A DNA stretch of 64,000 bases from Tabrizicola sp. TH137 (GCF_002855575.1 NZ_PKRQ01000004.1:186001-250000); one strand, 5' to 3'. Counted from the first letter of the stretch, positions 26,968 through 36,479 are shown. Notes: a model not told the origin generated them from the letters alone. Made by a program: numbers and translations.

Positions 26968-28110
26968 ATGCAGATCGACCGTCGCGCCTTCGGACTGGGC
27001 CTCATCGGCCTCGGCCTCTCCGCCTGCACACCCAGCCTGCCGCGCGGCGGTGTCAGCGTCCCCTCGCCCCTTCCCGCCGACCTGCGCCCGGTCCCGAACC
27101 CCGCCTATGACGCCTGGGTCGCCGCCTTCCGCGACCGCGCCGCCGACCGTGGCATTGCGCAGCCCACGCTCTCGCTGGCCTTCCGCAACGCGGGCTTCCT
27201 GCCCGGCGTCATCACCCGCGACCGAAACCAGACCGAAACCTCCCGCAGCCTCGAAGACTACCTCTCCATCGCCGTCTCGGAGGAGCGCGTCAGCAAAGGC
27301 CGCGCCGCCTTTGCCCGCCATCGCGGCCTGCTGGCCGACCTGCAATCCCGCTATGGGGTCGAGGCAGAGGTCATCACCGCCATCTGGGGCCTCGAAAGCT
27401 TCTATGGCGAAAGGCGCGGCGAGGTTTCGGTGATCTCGGCCACCTCCACCCTCGCCTTCGATGGCCGCCGCGGCGCCTTCTTCGAACAGCAACTGACCGC
27501 CGCGCTGCGCATCCTCCAGAACGGCGACATCCCCGCCGACCGCATGACAGGAAGCTGGGCGGGGGCCATGGGCCATACCCAGTTCATTCCCACCTCCTAT
27601 CTGGACTTCGCGGTGGATTACACCGGCGATGGCAGGCGCGACATCTGGTCCGACGATCCCTCCGATGCGCTCGCCTCCGCCGCAGCCTATCTGCAACGCA
27701 ACGGCTGGACCCCCGGCCTGCGCTGGGGCGGCGAGGTGGGCGGCAACGCGCCCGCAGGCGCGATCATCCAGCCGCAGGCGGGCGGCCCGCAATTCGCCAC
27801 CACCGCCAATTTCCGCGTCATCAAGCGCTACAACAACTCCGATGCCTATGCCATCGGCGTGGGCCATCTGTCAGACCGGATCGCAGGCGCAGGCCCCCTG
27901 CGCGGCAGCTTCCCGCCCGATGCCAACGGCCTGACCAAGGCCGACCGCATCACCCTGCAACAGCGCCTCACGGCGCGCGGCTACGACACGCAGGGAACCG
28001 ATGGCGTGATCGGCAAGAACACCGAAACCGCCATCCGCGCCTTCCAGGCCGCCCAGGGCCTGCCCGTCACCGGCCAGCCGTCACAGGCCCTGCTGCAAGC
28101 GCTGCGCTAG
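26968..28110 (+). CDS. Lytic murein transglycosylase, MltB type with peptidoglycan-binding domain
   Basis: The 380-residue lipoprotein (lipobox GLGLSAC near residues 13-20) cleaves peptidoglycan glycan strands. The catalytic Glu is in AIWGLESFYGERRG, followed by AGAMGHTQFIPTSYLDFAVD. The C-terminal 55 residues form a PG_binding_1 domain (TLQQRLTARGYDTQGTDGVIG..TAIRAFQAAQGLPVTG). The domain order matches the periplasmic MltB family common in alphaproteobacteria. ATG 26968 was chosen for the signal peptide; the frame reaches 26833. Confidence 0.92.
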   Translation: MQIDRRAFGLGLIGLGLSACTPSLPRGGVSVPSPLPADLRPVPNPAYDAWVAAFRDRAADRGIAQPTLSLAFRNAGFLPGVITRDRNQTETSRSLEDYLSIAVSEERVSKGRAAFARHRGLLADLQSRYGVEAEVITAIWGLESFYGERRGEVSVISATSTLAFDGRRGAFFEQQLTAALRILQNGDIPADRMTGSWAGAMGHTQFIPTSYLDFAVDYTGDGRRDIWSDDPSDALASAAAYLQRNGWTPGLRWGGEVGGNAPAGAIIQPQAGGPQFATTANFRVIKRYNNSDAYAIGVGHLSDRIAGAGPLRGSFPPDANGLTKADRITLQQRLTARGYDTQGTDGVIGKNTETAIRAFQAAQGLPVTGQPSQALLQALR

Positions 28111-28116
28111 GTCCCG

Positions 28117-28137
28117 TAGGGCGGGGGTCTCCCCGCC
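28117..28137. repeat. GTAGG palindrome after the transglycosylase
   Basis: GTAGG is followed by GGCGGGG (28120-28126) and CCCCGCC (28131-28137). It belongs to the same palindrome family as 14243 and 30383 and lies between convergent genes, where it may terminate both. Confidence 0.6.
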
Positions 28138-28157
28138 CCCCGCAGAAGGTCCAGCCT

Positions 28158-28616
28158 TCACAAGATCCGCGGCGCCAACTCCAGCGGATCGGCCACCTCG
28201 ACATGCCAGAACGCCACCGCGCCCTCAGGCAGACGGGCCAGGACCCGCTCCAGATCGTCGCGGTCGCAATAGCGCCGCAGAGTCCATGCCGTGGCCTCGA
28301 TCGCAGTGTCGGGCGTCAGGTTGTGATGCGGACGGACCTGCTTCACCTCCCGCGTCAGCGCGGCCCGTTCGGCAAAGGGCAGGGGCGGGTCCTGCACCAC
28401 CCATCCCGCAACAAAGACGGCGCGCGGGATCGCGGGCAGGACCGATGCGAAATCCAGCCCTTGCTGCGCCGTCAACCGCCGCCGGAACACCTGCAACACC
28501 CCATCCATCGCCGTATAGGCCATGTTGTCGGAGTCCAGCGCCATGCGATCCTTCAGATCATCCAGAATGGCCCGCCATTCCTTCGACGCATGGCGATAGG
28601 TCCACGGCATCGGCAT
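28158..28616 (-). CDS. DUF2267 family protein
   Basis: The 152-residue protein resembles DUF2267, a domain of unknown function. It has an AYTAMDGVLQVFRRRLTAQQ stretch, an LPAIPRAVFVAGWV block and ALRRY-like AWTLRRYCDRDDLERVLARLP. The helical pattern of paired repeats is typical. ATG 28616 follows GGGGG; the frame is open to 28655. It lies 38 nt after the DUF2268 gene on the same strand. Confidence 0.75.
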   Translation of the reverse strand: MPMPWTYRHASKEWRAILDDLKDRMALDSDNMAYTAMDGVLQVFRRRLTAQQGLDFASVLPAIPRAVFVAGWVVQDPPLPFAERAALTREVKQVRPHHNLTPDTAIEATAWTLRRYCDRDDLERVLARLPEGAVAFWHVEVADPLELAPRIL

Positions 28617-28654
28617 TCTCTGCCCCCTTTCCTTTGTCGCTCCGCAGGCCCGCA

Positions 28655-29302
28655 TCAGCGCAGCCGCAGCAACGCCTCACGAAACCCCGCCGCAGCTTCC
28701 CACGCCATGCCCAGCGCGGTCTGCCCCGGCCGCTCCGCCAGAACCCGCGCCACCAGCATCCGGCCCAGCGCGTAACCCGTCCCATCCGGCAGATCGCCCG
28801 CGCCGAAGAACCACGCCTCATGGTCATAGCCGGTCGCGTCAAACTCCGCATGCGCCCGCTGGCACAGCGCCGCAAAGTCAACCCCCGGCGGCATCACCTC
28901 CCATGGCTCCGGCGGGCAGTCCATCATCTCATGCACGAAAACCTGCGCCAGCCCTTCCGACACCAGCGCCTCGCCCAGCCTGTCGCCATATCCCGGCCCA
29001 TCCCAGCGCAGGACATGATGAAACTCATGATAGACCGCCTTCAGCAGCTCGTGCCGCAGCCCCTCCGCGCCCCCCTGCGTCAGGTCGATCCCCAACTCCA
29101 TCCGCCCCGGCCCGTAAGAGGCCCCCGTCACGCGCAGCGCAGGCGGCATCGGATGATCCATCGCCCGGATGACGACATCCAGCGCCACGGCAGGCGCCAC
29201 CGCGTCCAACCGCGCCTCCGCCTCGGCCAAAGCGGCGCGCAACTCCGCCTCGATGCCCGACAGACGCCCCCGCGCGTTCAACAGATGCAAGGTCCAACCC
29301 AT
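28655..29302 (-). CDS. DUF2268-type predicted zinc protease
   Basis: The 215-residue protein has a zinc-metalloprotease HEFHH motif (KAVYHEFHHVLRW) and a downstream Glu-rich segment, LVSEGLAQVFVHEM, as in DUF2268 proteins. No signal peptide is visible, so it may act in the cytoplasm. ATG 29302 follows GGGAGG. The first about 30 residues are duplicated, with changes, at 29849-29953. Confidence 0.75.
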   Translation of the reverse strand: MGWTLHLLNARGRLSGIEAELRAALAEAEARLDAVAPAVALDVVIRAMDHPMPPALRVTGASYGPGRMELGIDLTQGGAEGLRHELLKAVYHEFHHVLRWDGPGYGDRLGEALVSEGLAQVFVHEMMDCPPEPWEVMPPGVDFAALCQRAHAEFDATGYDHEAWFFGAGDLPDGTGYALGRMLVARVLAERPGQTALGMAWEAAAGFREALLRLR

Positions 29303-29377
29303 GCGCGCCTCCCTCACGTCATCCCGACCCTCATGTCGGCAAGGTGTCTGCGCCCGTCAAGCCACCGCCTTTCGCGC

Positions 29378-29797
29378 TCAGTCGAACAAGCGTCGATCGG
29401 GCGAAGGATGGGTCCGGTAATGCTGCAAGCGGGACGCCAACGAACCGACATGCAGTTCAAGCTTGTGCCCATCCGGATCAAGGAAATAAAGCGATGCGCC
29501 CTCCGAACGGTTTTCCTTCCAAACTTCGGCCCGCGCCTTGACCTCGGCGGACAGCCTTTGGAAATCATCCACCGGCACGTCCAAGGCCAGATGCGTGTAG
29601 TCGTCCCGTCTCGCATGTTCCGCCTTCGGATCGACCGACAGGCAGAGCCACAAGGCACCCGCCTCCAGATACGCCCCCTCGCTCCAGATGGCGCGCAGTT
29701 CCAGCCCCAGAACATCCCGATAGAAAGAGACCGACCGATCAAGGTCAGCCACGGCAAGCGTGACATGATTTATGCCGGTGACGCGCGCTCTGGTCAT
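29378..29797 (-). CDS. fosA: FosA-type fosfomycin thiol transferase
   Basis: The 139-residue VOC-family protein is close to FosA, which adds glutathione to fosfomycin with Mn2+ and K+. The metal ligands are in place: His near residue 11 (GINHVTLAVADLDRS), His near 69 (DDYTHLALDV) and Glu near 114 (DPDGHKLELHVG). The K-loop region WKENRSEGASLYFLDPDGH matches the known enzymes. ATG 29797 was chosen; upstream codons to 29848 are unlike the family. It sits between the intact DUF2268 gene and its broken copy. Confidence 0.85.
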   Translation of the reverse strand: MTRARVTGINHVTLAVADLDRSVSFYRDVLGLELRAIWSEGAYLEAGALWLCLSVDPKAEHARRDDYTHLALDVPVDDFQRLSAEVKARAEVWKENRSEGASLYFLDPDGHKLELHVGSLASRLQHYRTHPSPDRRLFD

Positions 29798-29848
29798 GCT
29801 TGCTCCATGGTCGGTCTGGTCTTCATCGACGCCAGCCTTTGCGGGCAA

Positions 29849-29953
29849 TCAGCCGATCCTGCCGAAATCGCACTCCGCCAGCAGGCGGCGCAGGTCTGCC
29901 TCGCGGTCCGACAGATTCCCCCGCGCGTCGGGCAGATGCAAGGTCCAACCCAT
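29849..29953 (-). pseudogene. 5' remnant of a second DUF2268-type gene
   Basis: A 34-residue frame starts MGWTLHLPDARGNLSDREAD and ends FGRIG before a stop. It parallels the intact protein's start, MGWTLHLLNARGRLSGIEAE. The sequence around both ATGs (ATGCGCGCC on the plus strand) is conserved too. The rest of the gene, including HEFHH, is gone. It is most likely the leftover of a tandem duplication flanking fosA. Confidence 0.7.
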
Positions 29954-30002
29954 GCGCGCCGCCTCCACCGCCTCCCAATCCCCTGTCGGATAGGGCGCCC
30001 CC

Positions 30003-30305
30003 TCAGCCCCCGACCGACCGCCGCCAGGCCGCCATCATCTCCTCCAGCGGAACCCCGTCGATCGTCACCCCCGTCAGGCGGCAATTGGTCAGCACCGCCC
30101 CCGACAGATTCAGGTTATCGAACACCGCGCCCGACAGGTTCACGTCATTCACCCGCCAGCCGCTCATGTTGCTGTCGTTGAAACGCGCGCCCGAGAAATT
30201 GATCTGGTTGAAACTCGCCCCCGACAGGTTCGCATCGTTGAACCGCGATCCCGACAGATCGGCGTCGTTCACATCCAGCCGGGCCGTCACGTGATGCAGG
30301 TCCAT
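30003..30305 (-). CDS. Pentapeptide-repeat protein
   Basis: The 100-residue protein is built of A(D/N)LxG-type pentapeptides: NDADLSGSRFNDANLSGASF, then NFSGARFNDSNMSG and NLSGAVFDNLNLSGAVL. These form a right-handed quadrilateral beta-helix. Some pentapeptide proteins mimic DNA and protect gyrase (Qnr, MfpA), but this one is short and its role is unknown. The frame is open to 30590; ATG 30305 is the first Met before the repeats. Confidence 0.75.
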   Translation of the reverse strand: MDLHHVTARLDVNDADLSGSRFNDANLSGASFNQINFSGARFNDSNMSGWRVNDVNLSGAVFDNLNLSGAVLTNCRLTGVTIDGVPLEEMMAAWRRSVGG

Positions 30306-30378
30306 AGCGTCCACCCCCTTCGCCTGTGCCTTGACCACGAGGCCACGCCCACGCCCGCCCGTCAACAGGGTGCATCCC

Positions 30379-30433
30379 GTAAGGCGGGGATCACCCCGCC
30401 AATGGCCCGTAGGGTGCGTGGTCCCCACGCACC
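30379..30433. repeat. Two adjacent GTAGG-type palindromes
   Basis: GGCGGGG with CCCCGCC (30383-30400) is followed by GTAGG and GGTGCGTGG with CCACGCACC (30413-30433). They share only the GTA(A/G)GG lead with each other; the paired arms differ. They fill the gap downstream of imuB. Confidence 0.6.
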
Positions 30434-30448
30434 GCCCCGCCGCGCCCC

Positions 30449-32122
30449 TCACTCCCCCCCGTGACAGAACCACCCCCCCGTCACATCCCCGCCATGGGCG
30501 AAGAACAGCCACAGCCGCTCGCCCGCTTCCGTCTCCACCCGCCAGTAATCGCGCGGCCCCGTCCGCCAGTCGGGATCGTCCAGCCACCATTCCGGCGCGA
30601 TCCGCTCCGGCCCCACGGCAAAGCGCGTCACCATCTCGCGCCGCCGCCAGCGGAACCGGGCGGGGGGCGTCGGGTCATCCTCCGGCGCGCCCAGCGGTTC
30701 GGGGCGGAACAGCACCAAGGGCCGCCGCCCCCGCTTCGGCCATTCCCCCGTGAAAGCGGCCGACCATGCCGCGGCCAGAACCTGCGCCCCCTTTTCCGGC
30801 ACATGGCTGTCACCGGGATGGAACCGCGTCACCGCCTCCGCCCCCAGCCGCACCCCCAGCTTGCCCAGCAGATCGTCCAGGCCCCCATCCTGCGGGGCCA
30901 CCGCCACCGTCCCCGCCACCGTCCCCGTCACCGCCGGGCTGCGATGCTGCATCGGGGCCAGCCGCTCCACCGCCACCGCCTCCAGCCGGATCATGTCGAA
31001 CCCGAAGCCCGCCTCCAGATCGGGCAGCTTCATCGCCAGAAGGGGCCGGATGCGATCCTCCCGGTCCGAGGCGCGGGCCAGCCCCACCTCGGCCACCTGC
31101 ACCGCGCCATCCGTCCGCACCGCCTCCAGCCGCACCCGCCGCGCGCCATGCCCCTGCCGCTTCAGCCGCGCGCAAAGGACCGGCAGCAGCCGGTCCAGCG
31201 CCGCCTCCACATCGGCCAGCAGGCCGATGGGCTCCGGCAGGCTGATCCGCGCCGCGAAATGCAGGGGCGCCCCCGCCGGCGTCACCGGTTCGGGTTCAAG
31301 CCCCAGCGCCTGATCCAGCCGCCGCAGCACCGCCGCCCCGAACCGCCGCGCCAGCGCCGCGCGTGGCAGCACCGCGATATCCTCCACCCGGCGCAGGCCC
31401 AGCCGCACCAACCCCTCCACCGCCTCCGGCTCCAGCCGCAGCGCGGCCACGGGCAGCGGCCCCAGCGCCTGCCGCATCTTCCCCTCCGGCGCGATCACGC
31501 CGCGCGGGCCCGCCGCCCCCGCCCCCGCCACGGGCAGCGCGCCGCCCTTCTCCCATCCCCGCCGCTTGGCCGCACGCGACCGCGTCGCATGGGCCTCCTG
31601 CTGGATGGCATCGCCGCTGCGCAGGACCTGCACCCCCTGCCCCGCATGGCGCGACAGCGCCCAGGCCGCCCCCACCGTATCGGCGATGGCCGCCCGCAGC
31701 GTCAGCCCCATCTCGGCGCAATCCGCCTCCACCTGCGCCAGAAGCGCGGCCTCGCCGCCAAACAGATGCGCGCAGCCTGTCAGATCGACGACCAGACCGC
31801 CGGGCGGCTCTTCCGCCACCCAGGGCGAGAACTTCCCCGCCCAGCGCCGCAGCCGCATCAGAAAGGCCGCCTCCGCCGCCGGATCGGCGGGAATCGTCGT
31901 CAGGGCCGGGCACATCGCCGTGGCATCGCGCAGCGGCTGGCCAAGGCTCACCCCCGCCGCCTCGGCCTCTGCCGAAACCGACGTGATGACCTGCGCCCCG
32001 TTCCGCTCCCCCACCACGGCCAGCGGCCCGGCCAGACCCGCCATCCCGGCCCGCGCCCGGCGCAGGCCCCGCTCCGCGCCAAGTCGCGGAAACCACAGCG
32101 AAAGAATGCGCCGCCGCCCCAT
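30449..32122 (-). CDS. imuB: ImuB, Y-family polymerase-like mutasome protein
   Basis: The 557-residue protein is the ImuB subunit that usually connects ImuA, DnaE2 and the sliding clamp in SOS mutagenesis. It starts RRILSLWFPRLGAERG and keeps the Y-family little-finger and palm layout, without the full catalytic acidic residues. A QLxLF-type clamp-binding motif was not found; near residues 399-408 there is a Thr/Val/Ala repeat instead. The C-terminus (RDYWRVETEAGERLWLFF..GGWFCHG) is typical. It is preceded by an SOS box, with no imuA next to it. Confidence 0.92.
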   Translation of the reverse strand: MGRRRILSLWFPRLGAERGLRRARAGMAGLAGPLAVVGERNGAQVITSVSAEAEAAGVSLGQPLRDATAMCPALTTIPADPAAEAAFLMRLRRWAGKFSPWVAEEPPGGLVVDLTGCAHLFGGEAALLAQVEADCAEMGLTLRAAIADTVGAAWALSRHAGQGVQVLRSGDAIQQEAHATRSRAAKRRGWEKGGALPVAGAGAAGPRGVIAPEGKMRQALGPLPVAALRLEPEAVEGLVRLGLRRVEDIAVLPRAALARRFGAAVLRRLDQALGLEPEPVTPAGAPLHFAARISLPEPIGLLADVEAALDRLLPVLCARLKRQGHGARRVRLEAVRTDGAVQVAEVGLARASDREDRIRPLLAMKLPDLEAGFGFDMIRLEAVAVERLAPMQHRSPAVTGTVAGTVAVAPQDGGLDDLLGKLGVRLGAEAVTRFHPGDSHVPEKGAQVLAAAWSAAFTGEWPKRGRRPLVLFRPEPLGAPEDDPTPPARFRWRRREMVTRFAVGPERIAPEWWLDDPDWRTGPRDYWRVETEAGERLWLFFAHGGDVTGGWFCHGGE

Positions 32123-32154
32123 GCCCGCCCCGTCCCCTGACCCGACTCCGAAAT

Positions 32155-32169
32155 GTTCACCCTTTGTTC
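32155..32169 (-). promoter_or_regulatory. LexA (SOS) box upstream of imuB
   Basis: The plus strand reads GTTC-ACCCTTT-GTTC, an exact alphaproteobacterial SOS motif. It ends 32 nt upstream of imuB, almost the same spacing as at dnaE2. Confidence 0.85.
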
Positions 32170-32206
32170 AAATATCGCCCCATCAAGGCCGGAGTCCAGC
32201 CGCAAG

Positions 32207-32261
32207 CCCCAATTTTCCGTGAATTGGGGCAAAAGCCCCAGTTACCAGGTGACAACGTCAC
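32207..32261 (+). promoter_or_regulatory. Alternative hairpins and palindrome upstream of cytochrome c'
   Basis: CCCCAATT (32207-32214) pairs with AATTGGGG (32222-32229). The same GGGGC can instead pair with GCCCC at 32235-32239, so the two stems exclude each other. A further palindrome, GTGAC-AAC-GTCAC, lies at 32249-32261. These could be operator or leader elements of cycP. Confidence 0.35.
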
Positions 32262-32320
32262 TTCCGCGATTCACTCTCACGTCTATAGTGACCGGACTTT
32301 TCCAGCAGGGAGCCAGAACA

Positions 32321-32758
32321 ATGAAATTTTCCACCAAGGCCCTCGTCCTTGGCTTCGCGATGGTGGCCAGTGTCGCCATCGCCGCCGAAGCCACCGACCC
32401 CACCGTGAAGGCCCGTCAGGAACTGATGGACACGATCGCCATGAACACGGGCATCCTCGGCAAGATGGCCGGTGGCGAAACGGCCTTCGACGCCGCTGCC
32501 GCCGATGGGGCCAAGGTCGCCATCGCCGCCGCTGCGGCCGAGATCGCCGCCAAGTTCGAACCGCAGGCGACCGATCCCAAATCCACCTCGAAGCCGGACA
32601 TCTGGACGAACTGGGAAGACTTCGTGAAGAAGGGCGACGCGCTCAAGGCCGCCGCCGAAGGCATGGACGCCACCACGCTGGAAGGCGTGCAGGCCGGCAT
32701 GGGCGGAATCGGCGGCGCCTGCAAGGATTGCCACACCACCTATCGCATCCCGTCCTGA
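32321..32758 (+). CDS. cycP: Cytochrome c'
   Basis: The 145-residue periplasmic protein has a signal peptide ending near AIAAEA and a four-helix body. The haem-binding motif CKDCH lies near the C-terminus (about residues 134-138), which is diagnostic of cytochrome c'. It binds NO and may protect against nitrosative stress. ATG 32321 follows a purine-rich site; the frame reaches 32153. Confidence 0.93.
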   Translation: MKFSTKALVLGFAMVASVAIAAEATDPTVKARQELMDTIAMNTGILGKMAGGETAFDAAAADGAKVAIAAAAAEIAAKFEPQATDPKSTSKPDIWTNWEDFVKKGDALKAAAEGMDATTLEGVQAGMGGIGGACKDCHTTYRIPS

Positions 32759-32783
32759 TCCTCGCTCGGGATCGTCAGGACAG

Positions 32784-32814
32784 AAGGCCCCCGCAGCCAT
32801 TGCGGGGGCCTTTT
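32784..32814 (+). terminator. Terminator after cytochrome c'
   Basis: AAGGCCCCCGCA (32784-32795) pairs with TGCGGGGGCCTT (32801-32812), followed by T. On the minus strand the flanking bases also suit termination of the I78 gene. Confidence 0.9.
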
Positions 32815-32818
32815 GCCA

Positions 32819-33124
32819 TCATCCGCAGGTCACCCGTGCAACCCGGCCCGCACGATCCACCTCGAAATTCAACCGCTCGGGGTTGAAGTCCATCGTCACC
32901 GCCGATCCCGGATAGATCACCCGCACCGGCTTGTTGAACTGGATCGCCTCCAGATCGCGCGCCGGCGCCCCGACCAGATATTGCAGGTCCAGCGCCCCGC
33001 AGGCATTCACCCCGCCCCCGGAAACAGGCCCCGGATCGCCTGCATAAGGCGGCGACGATGGCACGCAGGCCGCCGTTCCCAACACCAGCATCAGCCCCGC
33101 TGCGGCTGTCCTGAAGGCTTTCAT
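32819..33124 (-). CDS. Peptidase inhibitor I78 family lipoprotein
   Basis: The 101-residue protein has a lipobox (LVLGTAAC). After a Gly/Pro linker it has the I78 core: CGALDLQYLVGAPARDLE, VRVIYPGSAVTMDFNPERLN and a final DRAGRVARVTCG. Members inhibit serine proteases. Membrane anchoring suggests protection of the envelope. Confidence 0.85.
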   Translation of the reverse strand: MKAFRTAAAGLMLVLGTAACVPSSPPYAGDPGPVSGGGVNACGALDLQYLVGAPARDLEAIQFNKPVRVIYPGSAVTMDFNPERLNFEVDRAGRVARVTCG

Positions 33125-33322
33125 CCCGGAAACTCCCTACCCGAACGAAGGCCCGCGCCTCCGCCACACCAGCCTGTGCCGCCCGCCCGCCCGTGACAAG
33201 CCGCCCTGCCGCAAACCGGCAAGGATCAGCCGTTTCGGCGATTGCATTCGCCGCGCGTTTCGCACAGCCTGCCCGGCAATGGCAGGGCGCAGCACGGCCC
33301 GCCGCTTGTATGGGAGGATCTT

Positions 33323-34459
<1,137 letters not shown>

Positions 34460-34461
34460 CC

Positions 34462-35418
34462 TCAGCGCAGGGTCTCGCGGTCCGGCAGGAACCGGGCCGC
34501 GAGGGCCGCAAGCGCCGAGAAAAGGAAGACCGAGGCGATCAGATCCGTCAGATGATGCCCCCCATGGCCCAGCGTGGCCGGGATCATCAACCCGCTCACC
34601 ATCACCATGGCCGGAAAGACCACCGTTCCCCGCGCGAACCAAAGGCCCATGCAGGCCATGAACATGTGGAAGGACGGGAAGGCCACCACCCCGATCAGAA
34701 GGTCGGGCCGGATCACCGGCACGCCTTCTGACGCATAGCGCACCAGCCGCGCCGCATAATCCCCATCCACGACAAGGCCGATCAGCGCCGCCTCGCCCGG
34801 AATCTCGTGATAGGGCGACGGCCCGACCGAAGGCAGCAGCCGCCAGATCAGCACGGTCACCGCCATGCCGCCGACACCGACCCACAGGAACCGGTGCAGC
34901 GCCCGCTCCCGCCCTTGCACGGCCAGCGCCACGATCACCACCACAAGCTGCGGAATCGCCGCCGCATAGACCCATCCAAGGAACCGCCCGAAGGCCGGCC
35001 ACTGCGCCAGAAGCAGCAGGAAATCCGACCAGTCATAGCCCAGCGCCGCATCGACAGAGATCAGCGCCCGGTCGATCGTCGGGCGCTCGAAGGGAAAAAG
35101 CTGGAAGATGAAAATGGCGACCACTGCCGAAAAGCTGCAAAAAAGACCAAAGCACACGGCAAAGGCCGCAAGCTGCGGCCTCGGGCGGTTCATCCGGATG
35201 AAGGCCCCCAACGCCACAAGCGCCAGCGTCGCCGCGATCATCGGGGCAAAGCCCGCCCAGTCCACGGCCGAAGGCAGCAGCACATCATGCAGGATCGTGA
35301 CCAGCAACAGCGCAAGGACCACCGCCAGCAACCCGATCTCGGCCCGGAACAGCCCGAAAACCGTGTTCTGCGCGACGACGGACCGTGAACCCGCCTCTGG
35401 CACCGCAAGCGACTGCAT
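34462..35418 (-). CDS. PAP2-family membrane phosphatase/phosphotransferase
   Basis: The 318-residue membrane protein has about six helices. Near the end it has the PAP2 active-site pieces FPSFHMFMACMGLW (PSxH type) and HHLTDLIASVF (HxxxD type). The first KxxxxxxRP motif is degenerate, as in the Aur1/inositol-phosphotransferase-like branch. It probably acts on a lipid phosphate at the inner membrane. It converges on the formaldehyde dehydrogenase gene with only 2 nt between stops. Confidence 0.8.
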   Translation of the reverse strand: MQSLAVPEAGSRSVVAQNTVFGLFRAEIGLLAVVLALLLVTILHDVLLPSAVDWAGFAPMIAATLALVALGAFIRMNRPRPQLAAFAVCFGLFCSFSAVVAIFIFQLFPFERPTIDRALISVDAALGYDWSDFLLLLAQWPAFGRFLGWVYAAAIPQLVVVIVALAVQGRERALHRFLWVGVGGMAVTVLIWRLLPSVGPSPYHEIPGEAALIGLVVDGDYAARLVRYASEGVPVIRPDLLIGVVAFPSFHMFMACMGLWFARGTVVFPAMVMVSGLMIPATLGHGGHHLTDLIASVFLFSALAALAARFLPDRETLR

Positions 35419-35554
35419 CCCGCACCTCCATCCTTTTGCGTGACGGATGTCATGGCGCTGTGACCGAAATTTGGCGGCGCGATGCCCGGATGCGGGCCTT
35501 TCTCCTTTCGCCGATCAAGCTTTTGTCGCAAGAGTTACCACCAGAGGAGAAGCC

Positions 35555-36310
35555 ATGCCTGAACCCCGCGCCCCCCGGCTCTGCGTCCTGATCGACGCCG
35601 ACAATGTCCCCTCCGGCTATGCCGAGGCGATCTTCGAGGAAATCGCCAGCCTGGGCGAAGCCTCCGTCCGCCGCATCTATGGCGACTGGTCCGCGCAGCG
35701 CCTTGCCGGCTGGGCGAAGAAGGTCGCAGCCCTCGGCCTCGTCGCCGATCAGCAGTTTTCAAACACCAAGGGCAAGAACGCCTCCGACATCGGCCTCGTC
35801 ATCGCCGCGATGGATTTCCTGCATTCCGGCCTGTTCGACGGCTTCGTCCTCGTCTCTTCCGACAGCGATTTCACCCGCCTCGCCGCCCGCATCCGGGAAC
35901 AGGGCCTCGATGTCTATGGCATCGGCGAAAAGAAGACGCCCGAAGCCTTCCGCATGGCCTGCAAGCGCTTCATCTATGTCGAGAACCTCTCCGCCGCCGA
36001 AGACCTGCCCGAACCCGCCCCCGTCCGGGGCACGGCAAAGGTGGAACCCGCCGAACCCCTGCCGCGTCCCGGCACGAAGGAAGCCCCCGCAAAGGCCATC
36101 CCCCTCATCGTGGCCGCCATGCGCGCCATCGACCCGGATGCCGAATGGTATTCGCTCGGCCAGGTCGGCCAGTTCATCACCCAGGGCAATCCCGACTTCG
36201 ACACCCGCACCTATGGCAGCGCGAAACTCTCCGACCTCGTCCGCAAGATCAGCCGTTTCGAAACCCGCCCCGGCCCCGGCGGCCAGCTCCAGATGCGCGA
36301 CATCGCCTGA
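35555..36310 (+). CDS. NYN-domain nuclease with C-terminal LOTUS/OST-HTH domain
   Basis: The 251-residue protein has a PIN-like NYN domain with its acidic set: VLIDADNVPSGY, NASDIGLVIAAMD and LVSSDSDFTRLAARIREQG. After a Pro-rich linker, about residues 170-250 form an OST-HTH/LOTUS domain ending RKISRFETRPG. Such proteins are predicted RNases. ATG 35555 has AGAGGAG upstream. It is divergent from PAP2. Confidence 0.87.
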   Translation: MPEPRAPRLCVLIDADNVPSGYAEAIFEEIASLGEASVRRIYGDWSAQRLAGWAKKVAALGLVADQQFSNTKGKNASDIGLVIAAMDFLHSGLFDGFVLVSSDSDFTRLAARIREQGLDVYGIGEKKTPEAFRMACKRFIYVENLSAAEDLPEPAPVRGTAKVEPAEPLPRPGTKEAPAKAIPLIVAAMRAIDPDAEWYSLGQVGQFITQGNPDFDTRTYGSAKLSDLVRKISRFETRPGPGGQLQMRDIA

Positions 36311-36398
36311 CGCGGCCAAAGGCCCCCTTGCACCTTCTGCGACAAGCGGATATCGCCCCCGCCTTCGGCAGCCCCCATCGTCGGCCCCCTCGCCGGCG

Positions 36399-36427
36399 TT
36401 GAGAAACGCCCCCCGCAATGCTACCCT
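36399..36427 (+). promoter_or_regulatory. Putative promoter for the uORF-rsfS-rlmH unit
   Basis: TTGAGA (36399-36404), 17-nt spacer, TACCCT (36422-36427). Transcription would start near 36434, leaving a short leader before the 20-codon ORF. Confidence 0.45.
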
Positions 36428-36479
36428 TCGCCCATACGCCCCGCGCCGGGGCTCACACGGCGCGCAACCCAGGAGGACG

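Noticed and set aside
28158-28655. DUF2267 and DUF2268 as a new toxin-antitoxin pair
   Set aside because: Size, gap (38 nt) and lack of any toxin or DNA-binding feature do not support it.
30461-32140. A 559-codon plus-strand frame opposite imuB
   Set aside because: It is rich in Arg, Pro, His and Gln, lacks motifs, and mirrors imuB codons.
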